A DNA stretch of 64,000 nucleotides, taken from Macrocystis pyrifera. Lineage: Eukaryota; Sar; Phaeophyceae; Laminariales; Laminariaceae. The notes under the pieces were generated by a model. That model ran no database searches and was not told the origin of the DNA. It saw only the letters and a list, made by a program, of their open reading frames with translations. This document shows positions 50,192 through 61,300 of the stretch, one piece after another (position 1 is the first letter of the stretch; each line of letters opens with the position of its first letter). The stretch covers positions 9,166,626-9,230,625 of the forward strand of contig JASSKH010000017.1 of assembly GCA_031763025.1 (NCBI GenBank), written 5' to 3'. The translations under genes and the position numbers were made by a program.

Positions 50192-50641
50192 TGTGGTGGA
50201 AATCGAGTGTATAAGCCTTAAATTCATGTAGCATTTGTTATGTAACATTTTTAGTCTACATTTCCCTACAATGGCGTCGTCGGCAGGGCGTGAGATTTTG
50301 AAGAGCGAGGTCCGTGGTTCGATTCTCGCCTTCGTCCCCCGAAAAAAAGGAAAAAAAAAAAAAAAGGGGAATATCTCATGTTCAAGAACCTGTAAAACTC
50401 ACTCACTTAGAAAACACCCAGGAAGGAACGATGAGAGCAATGCGATCATTGGATACTGAGTCCGGTACCGAAAAGTCGGAGGTAAAACTTGGATATTCAG
50501 GGTCTCATCGGGGTTCCTGACTTACTCGCAAGGAGAGATAAGTCAGGTTTAGTGAGGGAGAATGTGGTGGAAATCGAGTTTATAAGCCTTAAATTCATGT
50601 AGCGTTTGTTATGTAACATTTTTAGTCTACATTTCCCTACA
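50192..50641. mobile_element. TRIM-type miniature LTR element with tRNA-like internal segment
   Basis: Two ~79-bp direct terminal repeats (50192-50270 and 50563-50641) start TG and end CA and are about 97% alike by eye, so the insertion is fairly young. CAAC flanks both sides as a 4-bp target duplication. A primer-site-like TGG lies 1 nt inside the left repeat, and a purine tract (AGTGAGGGAGAA) abuts the right one. The interior holds no coding frame and depends on an outside element. It opens with a tRNA-like stretch (50272-50338) including a B-box GGTTCGATTC. Confidence 0.75.
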
Positions 50642-50661
50642 CAACTGCTGTTTTTGTGATT

Positions 50662-50816
50662 TGGCGCCGCGAAGAGTCGCGCTGGGTGCGCTGCCCTGCG
50701 CGTAGGACCCAAGCGTCCGAGCCCACGCTGACTGCCTCTAGTCTGGTGGCGAAGAGATGTGGCGAGTGCGCTAGAGTCAACCTGTCTTGGTATTTTGTGT
50801 TGGATTTTGTGACTTG

Positions 50817-50857
<41 letters not shown>

Positions 50858-51000
50858 ACAGCTGCGGTGTAGTCTACGAGTACGTATCCACGGAGAGGCG
50901 CGTGCCGAGTGCTCTTCTCTTGGTCTCTAGGCCCGAGCCCGCGCCAGCCGACTCTAGTCTGGCCACGGAGGGACGCGCCGTCCGCGCGTCGGGCGCGAAG
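50662..51000. repeat. imperfect GC-rich direct repeat around a (CTG)n tract
   Basis: GACTCTAGTCTGG-like and GAGCCC-CGC blocks occur near 50728-50770 and again near 50935-50990. About 12 CTG units at 50817-50855 lie between them. Confidence 0.5.
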
Positions 51001-51384
51001 CAACGTCGCTATACAGCTGTATCACCATCCAACTCATCGATCGTTTTGCTGCTGTTTGCTGTCGTGGATAACATCTTGAATTTAGAGAGGATGCCATTTT
51101 TCGATTTGAAAATCTGATGACCCAGGTCGTCGGATTTTGGGCCAAAATCCGACGACTTGGGTCATCGGATTCTCAAATCGAAAAAATTCCGGTCGGATTT
51201 TGCATATTTGGACTGCATAAGCAGGGTCATTCATTTTTGAGATCGAAAAATACAAATCTGAAGCTCGAAATCGAACTGCATAGGAAACGGCCTTATTATT
51301 ACCAGGTATTCTGTTATCAACTGGATTTTTTTTTTTTTCGTTGCGCGGAAAATTCACGGCAACGCGAAAAAAATGCGGTGGGTA

Positions 51385-52753
51385 GGCCACTTCGTATGCA
51401 GTCGGAAACATGGATTGAAAAAGCCGGTTTCCGATCTGAAACAAAAATTGAGAATTGGCTTTCTTATGCAGTTGAAAAAGCGCCTTTTCAATTCCAAGAT
51501 TTTTCGATCATGATTTCCAACTGGACGAGACAGTCGAAAAAACTTGAGATTTTCGATCCAACTCGCCAGTCGGATTCATGCATCGGAAATGTTAGAAAGT
51601 CCCGCGGCATACTCGTACGAGTATCACGCACTCACACAACAACACGACATACGACACGACCTCACACCACAACATCTGCGACGCTGACTTGGTTGCTGTC
51701 ACCTCTGCAACTGCTCGGCGCGAGTCAGCGTGATACATCCTTATCTACCCCCGTCAGCAGCACGTGACAGCACCCGATGGCCGCAGTGCATGGTATCGAT
51801 GACACTTGCCAACCGCTGCCCTGGCTGTAGCTTTAGCGACTCTCGAAGGAACCCAGCGCCGCGATGGCCTCGAGGACGAGATGGGGCAGAACGCTCCGCG
51901 TGTGAAGCTCACACGCTGCTCGAGGAAGAAGCGAGACATCAGCATCTATGTGTGATTGGGCGCAGCTGCTGGAAAATGAAGACCTCTCTGACCCCACGAG
52001 CATTACGGCGAGGGGAGCAGTTTCGAACCGACTTCCGCCTGCCCTATGTACCCTTTTTTCTTGGAGCTAATAATAGTCAATATATTGAAAGTCACCCCCT
52101 TACATCAAACGTCTCCAGAAAAAACACAAAAACTGTGTATTCGATCCGACGGACGATAAAAAGGGTAGCTATTCAGGCCACTTCTTATGCAGTCAGATTT
52201 AGAGTCAGTTGAAAAAGTCCCTTTGAGCACGTTCGCATGAGCTTTTGCCCCGGACATGTTGAAAATTGGTCTTTCTCGCCTCAGAATGTGTCGGAGTTCT
52301 CTCCAAGATCTGTCAGGGGGTGTTTCCCGCTTCTCGAGGGGCCCGGTTGCAAGAAATCAATGTCCGCACTTTTCCAATCCAACTGAGGTGAATATGATTT
52401 CGATCGTGGATCGGATCGGAAAATACGCTTTTTTCGATCCGATTGGGCGTTTGGATCGTATTTGACCAAGTTGAATCGAAAAAGTGCGATCGGCAATTTC
52501 CTGTATCTGAGTGCCTGGAGAAGCGGGAAACACCCCCAGATAGACCTTGGAGAGAGGTCGAACACATTCTGAGGCGAGCAAGACAAATTTCCAACATTTC
52601 CGGGGCAAAGCTCATACGAACGTGCTGAAAGGGACTTTTTCAACTGACTCCAAATGCGACTGCATAAGAAGTGGCCTCACAATCCAGTCGGAAAAATAAC
52701 CGATCGGAAACCGGCTTTTTCAATCTTAGTTTCCGACTGCATAAGAATTGGCC
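51385..52753. mobile_element. TIR DNA transposon derivative C, with nested MITE
   Basis: The ends GGCCACTTCGTATGCAGTC and GACTGCATAAGAATTGGCC are inverted. Without the nested MITE it is about 870 bp, matching element D next to it. It carries a decayed version of the short reading frame seen in D. No clean target duplication could be read. Confidence 0.75.
52176..52676. mobile_element. ~500-bp foldback MITE, copy 2, inside element C
   Basis: It has the same foldback structure as 44821-45319. It is flanked by a perfect TCA duplication (52173-52175, 52677-52679), and the empty site is preserved in element D at about 53515-53525 (GCGATTCACAATCC). This is direct evidence of insertion after C and D had diverged or been duplicated. 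Confidence 0.92.
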
Positions 52754-52764
52754 TCAGGCCTAAA

Positions 52765-53594
52765 GGCCAGTTCTCATACAGTCGGAAACATGGATTGAAA
52801 AAGCCGGTTTCCGATCGGAGTCGAAAATCGGCCTTCTTATGCAGTTGAAAAAGCGCCTTTTCAACCCAAGATTTTTCGATTATTTTTTTCAACTGGACCA
52901 CAGTCGATATAACTGAGATTTTCGATCCAACACGCCAGTCGGATTCATGCTTGAAAAGTTTGAAAATACCGCTGCATACGAGTATCACAAACCCACTCCA
53001 CAACACGACATACGACACGAACCCGCACCACAACATCGGCGACGCTGGCTTGGCTGCTGCCACTTCTGATGCTGCTCGCCGCGAGTCAGCGTGATACATC
53101 CTTATTTACGCCCGTCAGCAGCACGTGTCAGCACCCGATGGCCGCAGTGCGCGGTATCGATGACCTTTTGCCAACTGCTGCGCTGGCTGTAGCTTCGGTG
53201 GCTCTCGAAGAAGTCCAGCGTCGCGATGACCTCGAGGACGAGATGGAGGAGGACGCCCCGCGTGTGAAGCTCACACGCTGCTCGAGGAAGAAGCGAGACA
53301 TGAGCATCTATGTGTGGTTTGGCGTAGCTGCTGGAAGATGAAGACCTCTCTGACCCCACGAGTTTTACGGCGAGGGAAGCAGTTTCGAACGGACTTCCGC
53401 GCCTACCCTACCCTTTTTTCTTGGAGCTAGACGCTAGTCACTCCCTTACATCAAACGCCTCCAGAAAAAACACAAAAACTGTATGTTCGATTCGACGGAG
53501 GATAAGAGGGTAGCGATTCACAATCCAGTCGGAAAAATAACCGATCGGAAACCGGGTTTTTCAATCCACGTTCCCGACTGCATAATAATTGGCC
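52765..53594. mobile_element. TIR DNA transposon derivative D
   Basis: The inverted ends GGCCAGTTCTCATACAGTC and GCATAATAATTGGCC, with ~50 bp of further inverted similarity, bracket one short frame from ATG 53138 (MAAVRGIDDLLPTAALAVAS through TRCSRKKRDMSIYVWFG) ending at 53341. The frame could be the acidic-basic N-terminus of a Harbinger-type transposase, but no catalytic part remains. D lies 11 bp from C in the same orientation. Confidence 0.75.
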
Positions 53595-54060
53595 TATAAT
53601 ATCGCTATGATCGCTTGGTATCATGTTTACCTGGCATAAAGTTGCAACGCTCGTCCATCTGATCGAATCGTCAAATCCAGCGGCGCGCGCGCAGGCCGTC
53701 CGCTGGACCGTGCCACTAGAGGTGCCCCAACTCCTAGACATGTAGAGAGGCGATCGTACCTTGCCGTACCTCTCGAGCGTACGTGTAGCTCAAATCAACT
53801 TCTGGCGCGACAAAGCCCTCCACGACATGAAAATAGCTGGCGATCTCGTGTTGATCCCGGCTGTGTCGATGAGTCCGCTCTGGTAGAGCGCTCGTTGTGC
53901 ACGGCGCTTTCTGCGACCAGCCACGGCCTGGGAATGACCCTGGGGAAGACCCTGATCTGTCCTGCACAGTGCCGGGTGGCGACACGGCGCACACGGCTCA
54001 TACGGTGCTCCTGCCCGATGTTCTGCGACGATGGGGGACTTTTCCGCGATACGGGACATG
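53595..54060. other. coding-like island, strand unresolved
   Basis: The minus strand offers HEIASYFHVVEGFVAPEVDL ending at a donor (GAG, then GTACGG) near 53769, and a second piece ending CAG then GTAAAC near 53631. The plus strand offers ATLVHLIESSNPAARAQAV and NFWRDKALHDMKIAGDLVL. Base composition suggests real exons of one gene, but I cannot choose the strand or name a family. Confidence 0.35.
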
Positions 54061-54107
54061 ACTTTTTGGCGTGTTGCCGGGATTGAAAAAATTGCCGCGA
54101 AACGCGA

Positions 54108-54219
54108 CTAAAAAGCTGAGATCCTGGAATTTTCCTCGGAACGCGAAAAAAAATTGTGAACCGGACGTTTTTTTTTCGCGTTTCGAGGAAAATTCCTGCA
54201 TCTCAGCATTTTTTTTAGT
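54108..54219. repeat. inverted repeat (~47-bp arms)
   Basis: GCTGAGATCCTGGAATTTTCC and GGAAAATTCCTGCATCTCAGC mirror each other around AACGCGAAAAAAA-type sequence. It is probably a miniature foldback element. Confidence 0.75.
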
Positions 54220-55079
54220 ACTAGGTACCTACTGTAGTACCTCACATGTTCCGTATATATCGTGTGCGATGAACTCCAGACACTATGGTCTGATACCAGG
54301 TTCAGGTCGAAGGTCGAGGTTGTGCTCTATCATATGTGAAAACCGGTGAACTTTGTGGACTGCCTCCGATGTAACCCTCTTGTGAAGTGTACAGCAGTGC
54401 GATTACAAGAAGGAACGAAACAAAAACATGAGCAAGCCGCGCCGCGGAAGGCGGAAGATGCTTTTGCACTGCTGCTGCTGGTGTGTGAAGCGTTTCCAGG
54501 CGTGATAATGACAGCAGCACCTCGTACGCGTGAGTACCTGAGAATAGAGCAGCAGTCATGATAATATACATATTTGATATATCATGCTGGGTTGTGTTCT
54601 TACTCGTGGGCCTGCTGCGGTTGCTGCTGTATGGTTGTGTTCTGCCTTGGTTTGGCTGCGAGTCTGCGGAACTGCGGGACTGTCACCATAAACATGTGTC
54701 GAACCCGTGACTCACGTATCAACCTATCAACTTGATACATACCGTCGGATTCTTCCTTAGGTGTTACAGAACTTCACCCTCCGACCCAAGGCATGTTTGG
54801 TCTTCAGCGATAATATGAGGACTCCTCTTGAGACAGGCACGCAAGCGCAACAGGTTTCCCTTAGGGGTGTAAATAGACTACTGCTGTCTGTGTTCCGATG
54901 TTTAAAGTATCGGTTTTCGCCGCAGCTAATATCCGATATCGCTAAGTTGACAAAGCGGCAGCTGTGAGACCTACGTATGACAATGGGATTGCGAAGTTCG
55001 AAAGGTTTCTTTCAAAAAGATTGCTTTAAAAAAACAGCCAAATATATTCCCGTATCGCCGCTGTCGGAAAAAAAGAAAA

Positions 55080-55810
55080 AAAAACGTGTAATTTTTTCTT
55101 ACTCTTTTTTCAAACGGCTGCAGTCGGCGCAGTTTGTTTCTCCTCTTTGTATATTGTCAACACGCTTATAAAAATCAGCTCGTGCAACGATAGACCTTCG
55201 ATCTCGACATAACTCAGCCCACGGCCAACCCGCTTGGTGTCGGGCAAGGCCAACGAGTGTAGATGACGGCCTCAAAGATAGCAGGTGATTCATGCTCTAG
55301 GGAGCAATAGCTTGCCGGCGGCGTCCTACACTCTTCTCTCAAACCTGAAGATTTTATTTTTGTTCGCCATTCGAGACGGATCGAGAAATTTCGTCATCTG
55401 TTTTTTTGCACACCAGCGGCCGATTGTTTTTGATCATACGCCTGGCCAGCGCCCGCCATATATCACCGGATCACCGGCCGTTGTGTTAACACGGTGACCC
55501 TAAGGTGAGTCGGAGCCCCTAACGAGCGCACCCCGTTCACAGAGTTCATGACGCAGTCGTTGGTTTTGTCGATCGATGTCTATCGAGCTTTCGAGGACTC
55601 GGAATCTTTGCTGCTTCGAATTAAACATCCTCCTGAATTTTGCTGAAGCCGGTCTTGGCCCAACATCTGCCCCAGAATTATCCTCATGGCGAAGCTGTAC
55701 CTGAAAAATTCTGGCGGGTATGGGTATCTTCCGAATCCGAACGTTTTATGGAAAATTCGCCTTTCCATTGGCATAGGTCTGAGATCGAGAATTTTGTCGG
55801 AGCTCATCTT
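55080..55810 (+). repeat. dispersed repeat Z, copy 3 (uninterrupted)
   Basis: It is homologous to Z copies 1 and 2 and gives the empty site for the MITE nested in copy 2 (CCTGAATTTTGCTGAAGCC near 55636). No intact frame is seen. Confidence 0.65.
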
Positions 55811-55959
55811 TGCATGCTGCGTGGGGTACTTCGATCGCGCGAACTGCGGGTTTTGAGGGGAATAAAATCTGACAGCGGTGGAACTCAGTGGAGGTTACAC
55901 ATAGATGTACGGTGTTCTCCCTCCGATATGACGGGCCTGCTGTCAAGCGCAGACTATAT

Positions 55960-56250
55960 CCTATAGTCAACCAGGTAGGAGGTACGAGGCTATACTACTT
56001 CCTACATACATATTTTTTTATTTGCTAAATCCTATATGAACCAGGTAGGGAGTACGGGGGCATACTACGAGTAGTTCCCGTGTAGAAAATTTGATCATAC
56101 ATACCAACTCCTACATAAACCAGGTATGAATAATAGGGTGTGCGAGGCCATACTAATCCCCATATATAAAATGTTATAATCTAAATCATGTATAAACCAG
56201 GTAGGATACGAGGTTATACTATAAATACGTAATTCCTACCAGGTATATAA
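55960..56250. repeat. imperfect minisatellite with CCAGGTA in each unit
   Basis: About four units of roughly 65-85 bp each repeat a CTACATAAACCAGGTAGG-like block followed by TACGAGGCTATACTA. The divergence between units suggests an old array. Confidence 0.75.
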
Positions 56251-57464
56251 AAAACATTTTCACTGCTGCAGTGCTGCCTTGCTGCGTTCTGTGTGCTGCG
56301 GTCTGCGCGGCAAAGCATCGGCAAAAAACATGGCCGCGATTGGCCGATTCCGATTCCGATTTGTATAGCTCCGAGTGACTAGGCTCCGATTTACTCGGAT
56401 TCACAACCCTGATATTAGTGAATACGGCTTCATACCAGGTACCTGGTATGAAACTTCTGATGTGTGATTGGATTTGCAACTGGAAAACCTTGACTAATCA
56501 GTACAATGATCAGTATTTGTCTAATCCTTGGCGGCTGGTTTCGTGGTACAGCCAAGGTTAAGGTTCCACGACGATACGAGTACTGATACCTGGTCTACCT
56601 TTGACCCAGTTCGAGGCCTTTTCAGGCCATTTCAGAAGCGAGGCCGCGTAGAAATGGCAGTTTGTCGCGAGCTGTTCGCCTGCTCATTTTTTGGTTGGAC
56701 GCCATACGTAATGTGTTCCTTCATCATACCAGCCGGAACATGGCTTCATCACTTCATCAAGGTTCTCTATCTATCCTTCTAAACCACGGATCTATACTCG
56801 TATATGTATCAATACGTTACGGCAGATTTGCGGAAATTATTAGGGGAAATTACGGGAAATCAACTTTTCTTGTTGCTTACGGCTGTTGCGGCGAAAACCG
56901 GAGATGAAAAATGACCATCCCCGGGTTTCCTAATGTATCCATGACAAACTTTCTAAAAATACAAATATCGCAGAAAAAAAATGTGAAGCGTGCTCGCGTG
57001 TACCTACCTGCTCATGCTCCATGAGCACGATGGTCAAGTGTCAGGACATATGATAGGTATGATACTGATGTACCGGTAGCATCGTTGTACCGTTGCAGAA
57101 AAAATGTTTGGTTGTATCCAATGGCTTTCCACCATGTGTGGAGGCTTTTTAATGCCGGGGATAGGGGACACAAGCTTGTTCCGCCAAAGCAAATGTTGTT
57201 ACGCACGGCTGACCTTTCGTCACGCCTATGTACCGGTAACACCATCATCTACATACTGCTCTAAACTACCTCTACATTGTAGGTGCTGCAGGTCTCTCGA
57301 GCGGCCCTTTTGGCAGCACCAAGAGTTTTTGGGTTTTGCTTTCGGCATCCCGACTACTGTACATGCCTATAAATGTACGATGATAAATTCTCAGTCGCCA
57401 CACATCAAAACATCGATTTCATTATGTACGCCTGCCGTCGCCAGGCGATTTCGGCGTGACGCTT

Positions 57465-57570
57465 CTCTCGCACATGAGACACATGGGACACATGAGACAC
57501 ATGAGACACATGAGACACATGAGACACATGAGACACATGGGACACATGAGACACATGAGACACATGAGAT
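57465..57570. repeat. 9-bp tandem repeat (GACACATGA)n
   Basis: About 11-12 units with occasional A-to-G variants are read directly. Frames through it give periodic peptides that I treat as artefacts. Confidence 0.9.
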
Positions 57571-57662
57571 GACACACATATTAATAGAGCACATCATGGA
57601 GGGTGTTGGTTTTCGCGGCTGTTACAGCCTGTGGGCAGCTTGTCCATGAATTATTTTCGTTT

Positions 57663-57767
57663 TTAAACTGGCCCACTGTAGTTTTTAGGCCGTTCTCTTC
57701 TTCTCCGTTTACTGTCCTGCGAAGCACCGACCTCGACCAGCATGTTGTACAGGTAGCTCTCCAGTAA
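57663..57767 (-). CDS. candidate terminal exon, unknown family
   Basis: The minus strand reads LLESYLYNMLVEVGASQDSK followed by a basic stretch, ending at TAA (57663-57665). There is no clear acceptor and no recognised family. The same bases on the plus strand contain CAG then GTAGCT, a possible donor for the 5' part of the L19 gene. Confidence 0.25.
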   Translation of the reverse strand, partial: LLESYLYNMLVEVGASQDSKRRRRERPKNYSGPV

Positions 57768-57787
57768 TAGTTGACACCCGCTACAAC

Positions 57788-57897
57788 TATTTTCGGGGGT
57801 CCATAGTTAACAGGACCAAATATTGTTAGTAAAAATAGGGAAATATATAGGTTTTTATGTATACCATAGGTCCTATTAACTATGGACCCCCGTAATA
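57788..57897. mobile_element. ~105-bp TA-flanked MITE, copy 6
   Basis: It has a CGGGGGTCCATAGTTAA left end and GGACCCCCGTAA right end with the family core. It lies upstream of the L19 exons. Confidence 0.85.
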
Positions 57898-58154
57898 CTG
57901 TAAGTCTCCCTCACACCACACGGACAACGAGATTCCGCCCGGTCGTCAAGCCCAAAGCCTCTGGCGGTGGATAATCTTGAAACTCACTCTCTTCTCATCA
58001 TACCCAGAAATGACCCACAAGTATGTCGTGCTGCTAAAAAGAAGAAGTTCATTACACGGGAAGCACTAAGCCCATTATTTAAACTACGAAGAAGTAAGTG
58101 GGGTGGGGCCAAAAACGAGTCCAACCCGCGACTTTAGTGGGACAACACAACGTG

Positions 58155-58263
58155 TATTACGGGGGACCATAGTAAATAGGACCAAATATTGTTCGTAAAA
58201 ATAGCGAAATATATGGGTTTTTGTGTGTACCATAGATCCTATTTACTATGGTCCCCCGTAATA
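58155..58263. mobile_element. ~105-bp TA-flanked MITE, copy 7
   Basis: It runs TTACGGGGGACCATAG to GGTCCCCCGTAA with TA on both sides. It lies about 90 bp upstream of the first recognised L19 exon, so presumably in an intron. Confidence 0.88.
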
Positions 58264-58352
58264 GTAGTAGATTACCTTGTACCAGTTCTAATTATATTCC
58301 AGTTCTTCAATTTTTCCTTGTTCTGCTGTCGCCGACAAACCAACACCCACAG

Positions 58353-61300
58353 AGCCTCCTTGCTACTCAGCCAGCTGCGTGCCGAGCAGTGCAGTGGGGA
58401 CAGAGGGGTCTGGCCGGAAATGAAGATCGGGGACGCCATCGAGGTTACGGTGAGACTAAATTGCTTCGTGGCGGTCCCGTACCATATCATCGGTCGTAGT
58501 ATTGGCAAGGCTGGTGCGCATGTCAGGTGCTGCCGAGTATGCACCTGGTAGGCTTGCATCTTTACGAGGTATCTTGTTCCTCCTGGCTTCTTAAGCCCGT
58601 CGCAATGCCACCATGCATTTCTATCACCGATCACAGCCACAGCAGTTTTGTCAGCCACCCTTCGTGCGTTTACACGTGCACGACTTGTTTGCAGCGCAAA
58701 AGGCATGCACGACCCCAATAGCCTCACGTGTGCATGATTTTTGTGCAGCGCACAAGGCATGCACGACCCCAGTAGTCTGGAGTTCGCTACGTAGTGAGTG
58801 CCACACGAAACGGTTGCTGACCAGAAAGCTCACTCAATGTGCAAGTGGCTAATTGCGGTAGTACTCAACGTCGAAAGACATGGATTAAACTTGTCGTTCG
58901 CCTTGCTCGTATATTTTCATGGCTACCTTCTGGTCGACGGGGGCTTTTCCAGGTTTCGAAGTGCGCAAGTAGCAAAAGCCAATACTGCAGCTGACTACCC
59001 TGGTATATGAAAAAAAATGTATATTTGTCGTCGCTTGCCCACTGCTGCTGTCTTATTCGAGAACGTTGATACGGCATAGGTCTCGTATCATATGACACAT
59101 GTCGTGGTATTGTTTTATGATATACATATACTTCGTACTCGTATACCTCGAAGTACATAGAAAGTGCTGCGAGTACAGGCGACCACAACCATAGTAAATA
59201 GGACCAAATATTGGTAGTAAAAATATCGAAATATATAGGTTTTTGTGTGACCGTATGTCCTATTTAATATAGTCCCCCGATATTATATTAAATAGTATAC
59301 TTCGAAGTACGACACGAACAATGTTTCATTCTCGTCCCGCTACCCCCCCACCCGGCAGATGTACACCAACAAGAAGGCGTCGCGGACCACTCAAGTTAGG
59401 GGCGTGCTCGTGCGGAAGGTTTGTCGAACGCGGCTCACTGGGCGTTGGAATCAGTTCCGCTTCTGTGTATTGAATCCGTGGCAAGTGTTGAGGTGAAATG
59501 TTGATCCCTCTGGCGCCGAAAAGGGGCTCGAGAACATTAGGATTCCCCTTCGGCTTCGGGAAACTGTTTGTTCGCGACGTGATGGGGAGGTCCTCGGCGC
59601 GTTGTGCTGTGCGGTGTAGTCGTTCTGTCGGAGTGACACGGTTCATTCTCTGGCAAACTGTTTTGAAAATGTGGCTATGACAGCTATGGACGGGAACATA
59701 GATACCTGCTGTTTTTAGATTGGAGCATGTACGGAGGGACACATACTACAGTATGCACCCCGAGCACAGCAGTAGGCAGAATTTGTGTCCGTGCACAGCA
59801 GTAGAAAAAATATATATACTTCGTATGGGCAGACCAACGTATGCTACGATATCAACGTCGCTGTTATTGATTGGCTGGTTCCCCTGCGATATTTTCCTAC
59901 GAGTATAGCCCATTTTTGTTTGTACTGCGGCAGTGTACTTCAAGTCCCAAGCCCCGTTTTTCCGCTTTTGGTGCATGCCTCACACCTAGTGTACAAACCC
60001 CCATCGCCAATCGACCGGAAATTGCAGGTGAACAAGGGCATTGACTCAACGATTCTGCTGAGGGATGTTATCAACGGCAACTCTGTGGAGTCTCACATAC
60101 CGCTCTTCAGCCCGTTAATGGAATCAATTCAGGTCAGTGACTGCTATTTTCCAGTGTGCCTGGTACGTGCTACAGCTGTTCATAGTGGTCGAGTTAAACA
60201 TGGAGCATGATCTGGTTCGAACCTGAAGGCTGTTGTGTAACGTATTCAGTGCCAGAGTGACACGCCGCTATACACCAGGTAACTGCTATGACATATCAGG
60301 GCGGTGCGACACGTGGCTTATGGTGAGAGCCAAACCGTTTGGCCTTGAATGAGCAGGAGCAGGCGCCGTGCAGAACGCAAGTATTTTAGAAATCACAAGA
60401 CCCAGGTCGGACGGAGAGGTCGATCTCGATTCAGTCTTTGCTGGCTCGTACAGGGGATCGAAAATAAGAAAGCGTACCAGAGGGTATTTTTTCCCGATTT
60501 TAAAATCGTTACGGAGTCGGAGATACTTCTTTATATACAGGCTGGTTCAAGCACACCGGCCCAATTTCCTCAAGAGTCCAATGCCCATGCCGTTTTGGGG
60601 AGATATACCCTAAAATTTGGCGCATGCGTCCTATCAGCCGTGTTTTTTTTTTGTTTTTCGACAGACGTTCCGGTATTTGTTTTTTGGGGGGATTTGGGTC
60701 TTGAAGGGATCCCATTTTTTCAGCGACGAAAAAAACATACAACAAACACGCGTCAGTCGTTTGACAGGGGCATATAGAACACGTGTGCGAAAGACCAGGG
60801 CTCATTTCTTGGAAAACAGCATGGACTTTTGGGCGTTGGTGTGTGCAAATTCCATCGCCTGGGGATTACCTAGTTTCAGTAAGTGATCGATTTCGGTCCT
60901 TGAACATGACTTAATATTGGTCATACGCAGTCACATCTTCGAATATTTGGGTGAAACTTGCACAAAAATGCCTTGGACGACCCGGAAGCGGCTCGTTCAG
61001 AAGAAAAGAATGGAGAACAAAGAAAATATAGTTCTTACGGAAACGCCTGACTCTTATTGATCTCTGTGAAGGTCTATGATTGGTCGGGTCACATTTTGGG
61101 TGATAGCGCCAGTCTAGGTCCTTGGGAAAAAAATGGCCATGTCGTCTTCTCCCACTGTTCATGGCGGTCAGTATCATACCAAATAGGTGATATTTGGGTT
61201 GCTATTGCATGCGGCATTCGTGGCTGACGAAATTTGGGGATATATGTATGTATGTGCCTCATGATTCGTGATGGGGACTGACGTAGGACCGGTTTTTTTT

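Noticed and set aside
57391-57597. Cys/Val/Ser periodic minus-strand peptide
   Set aside because: It is a translation of the 9-bp tandem repeat at 57465-57570.
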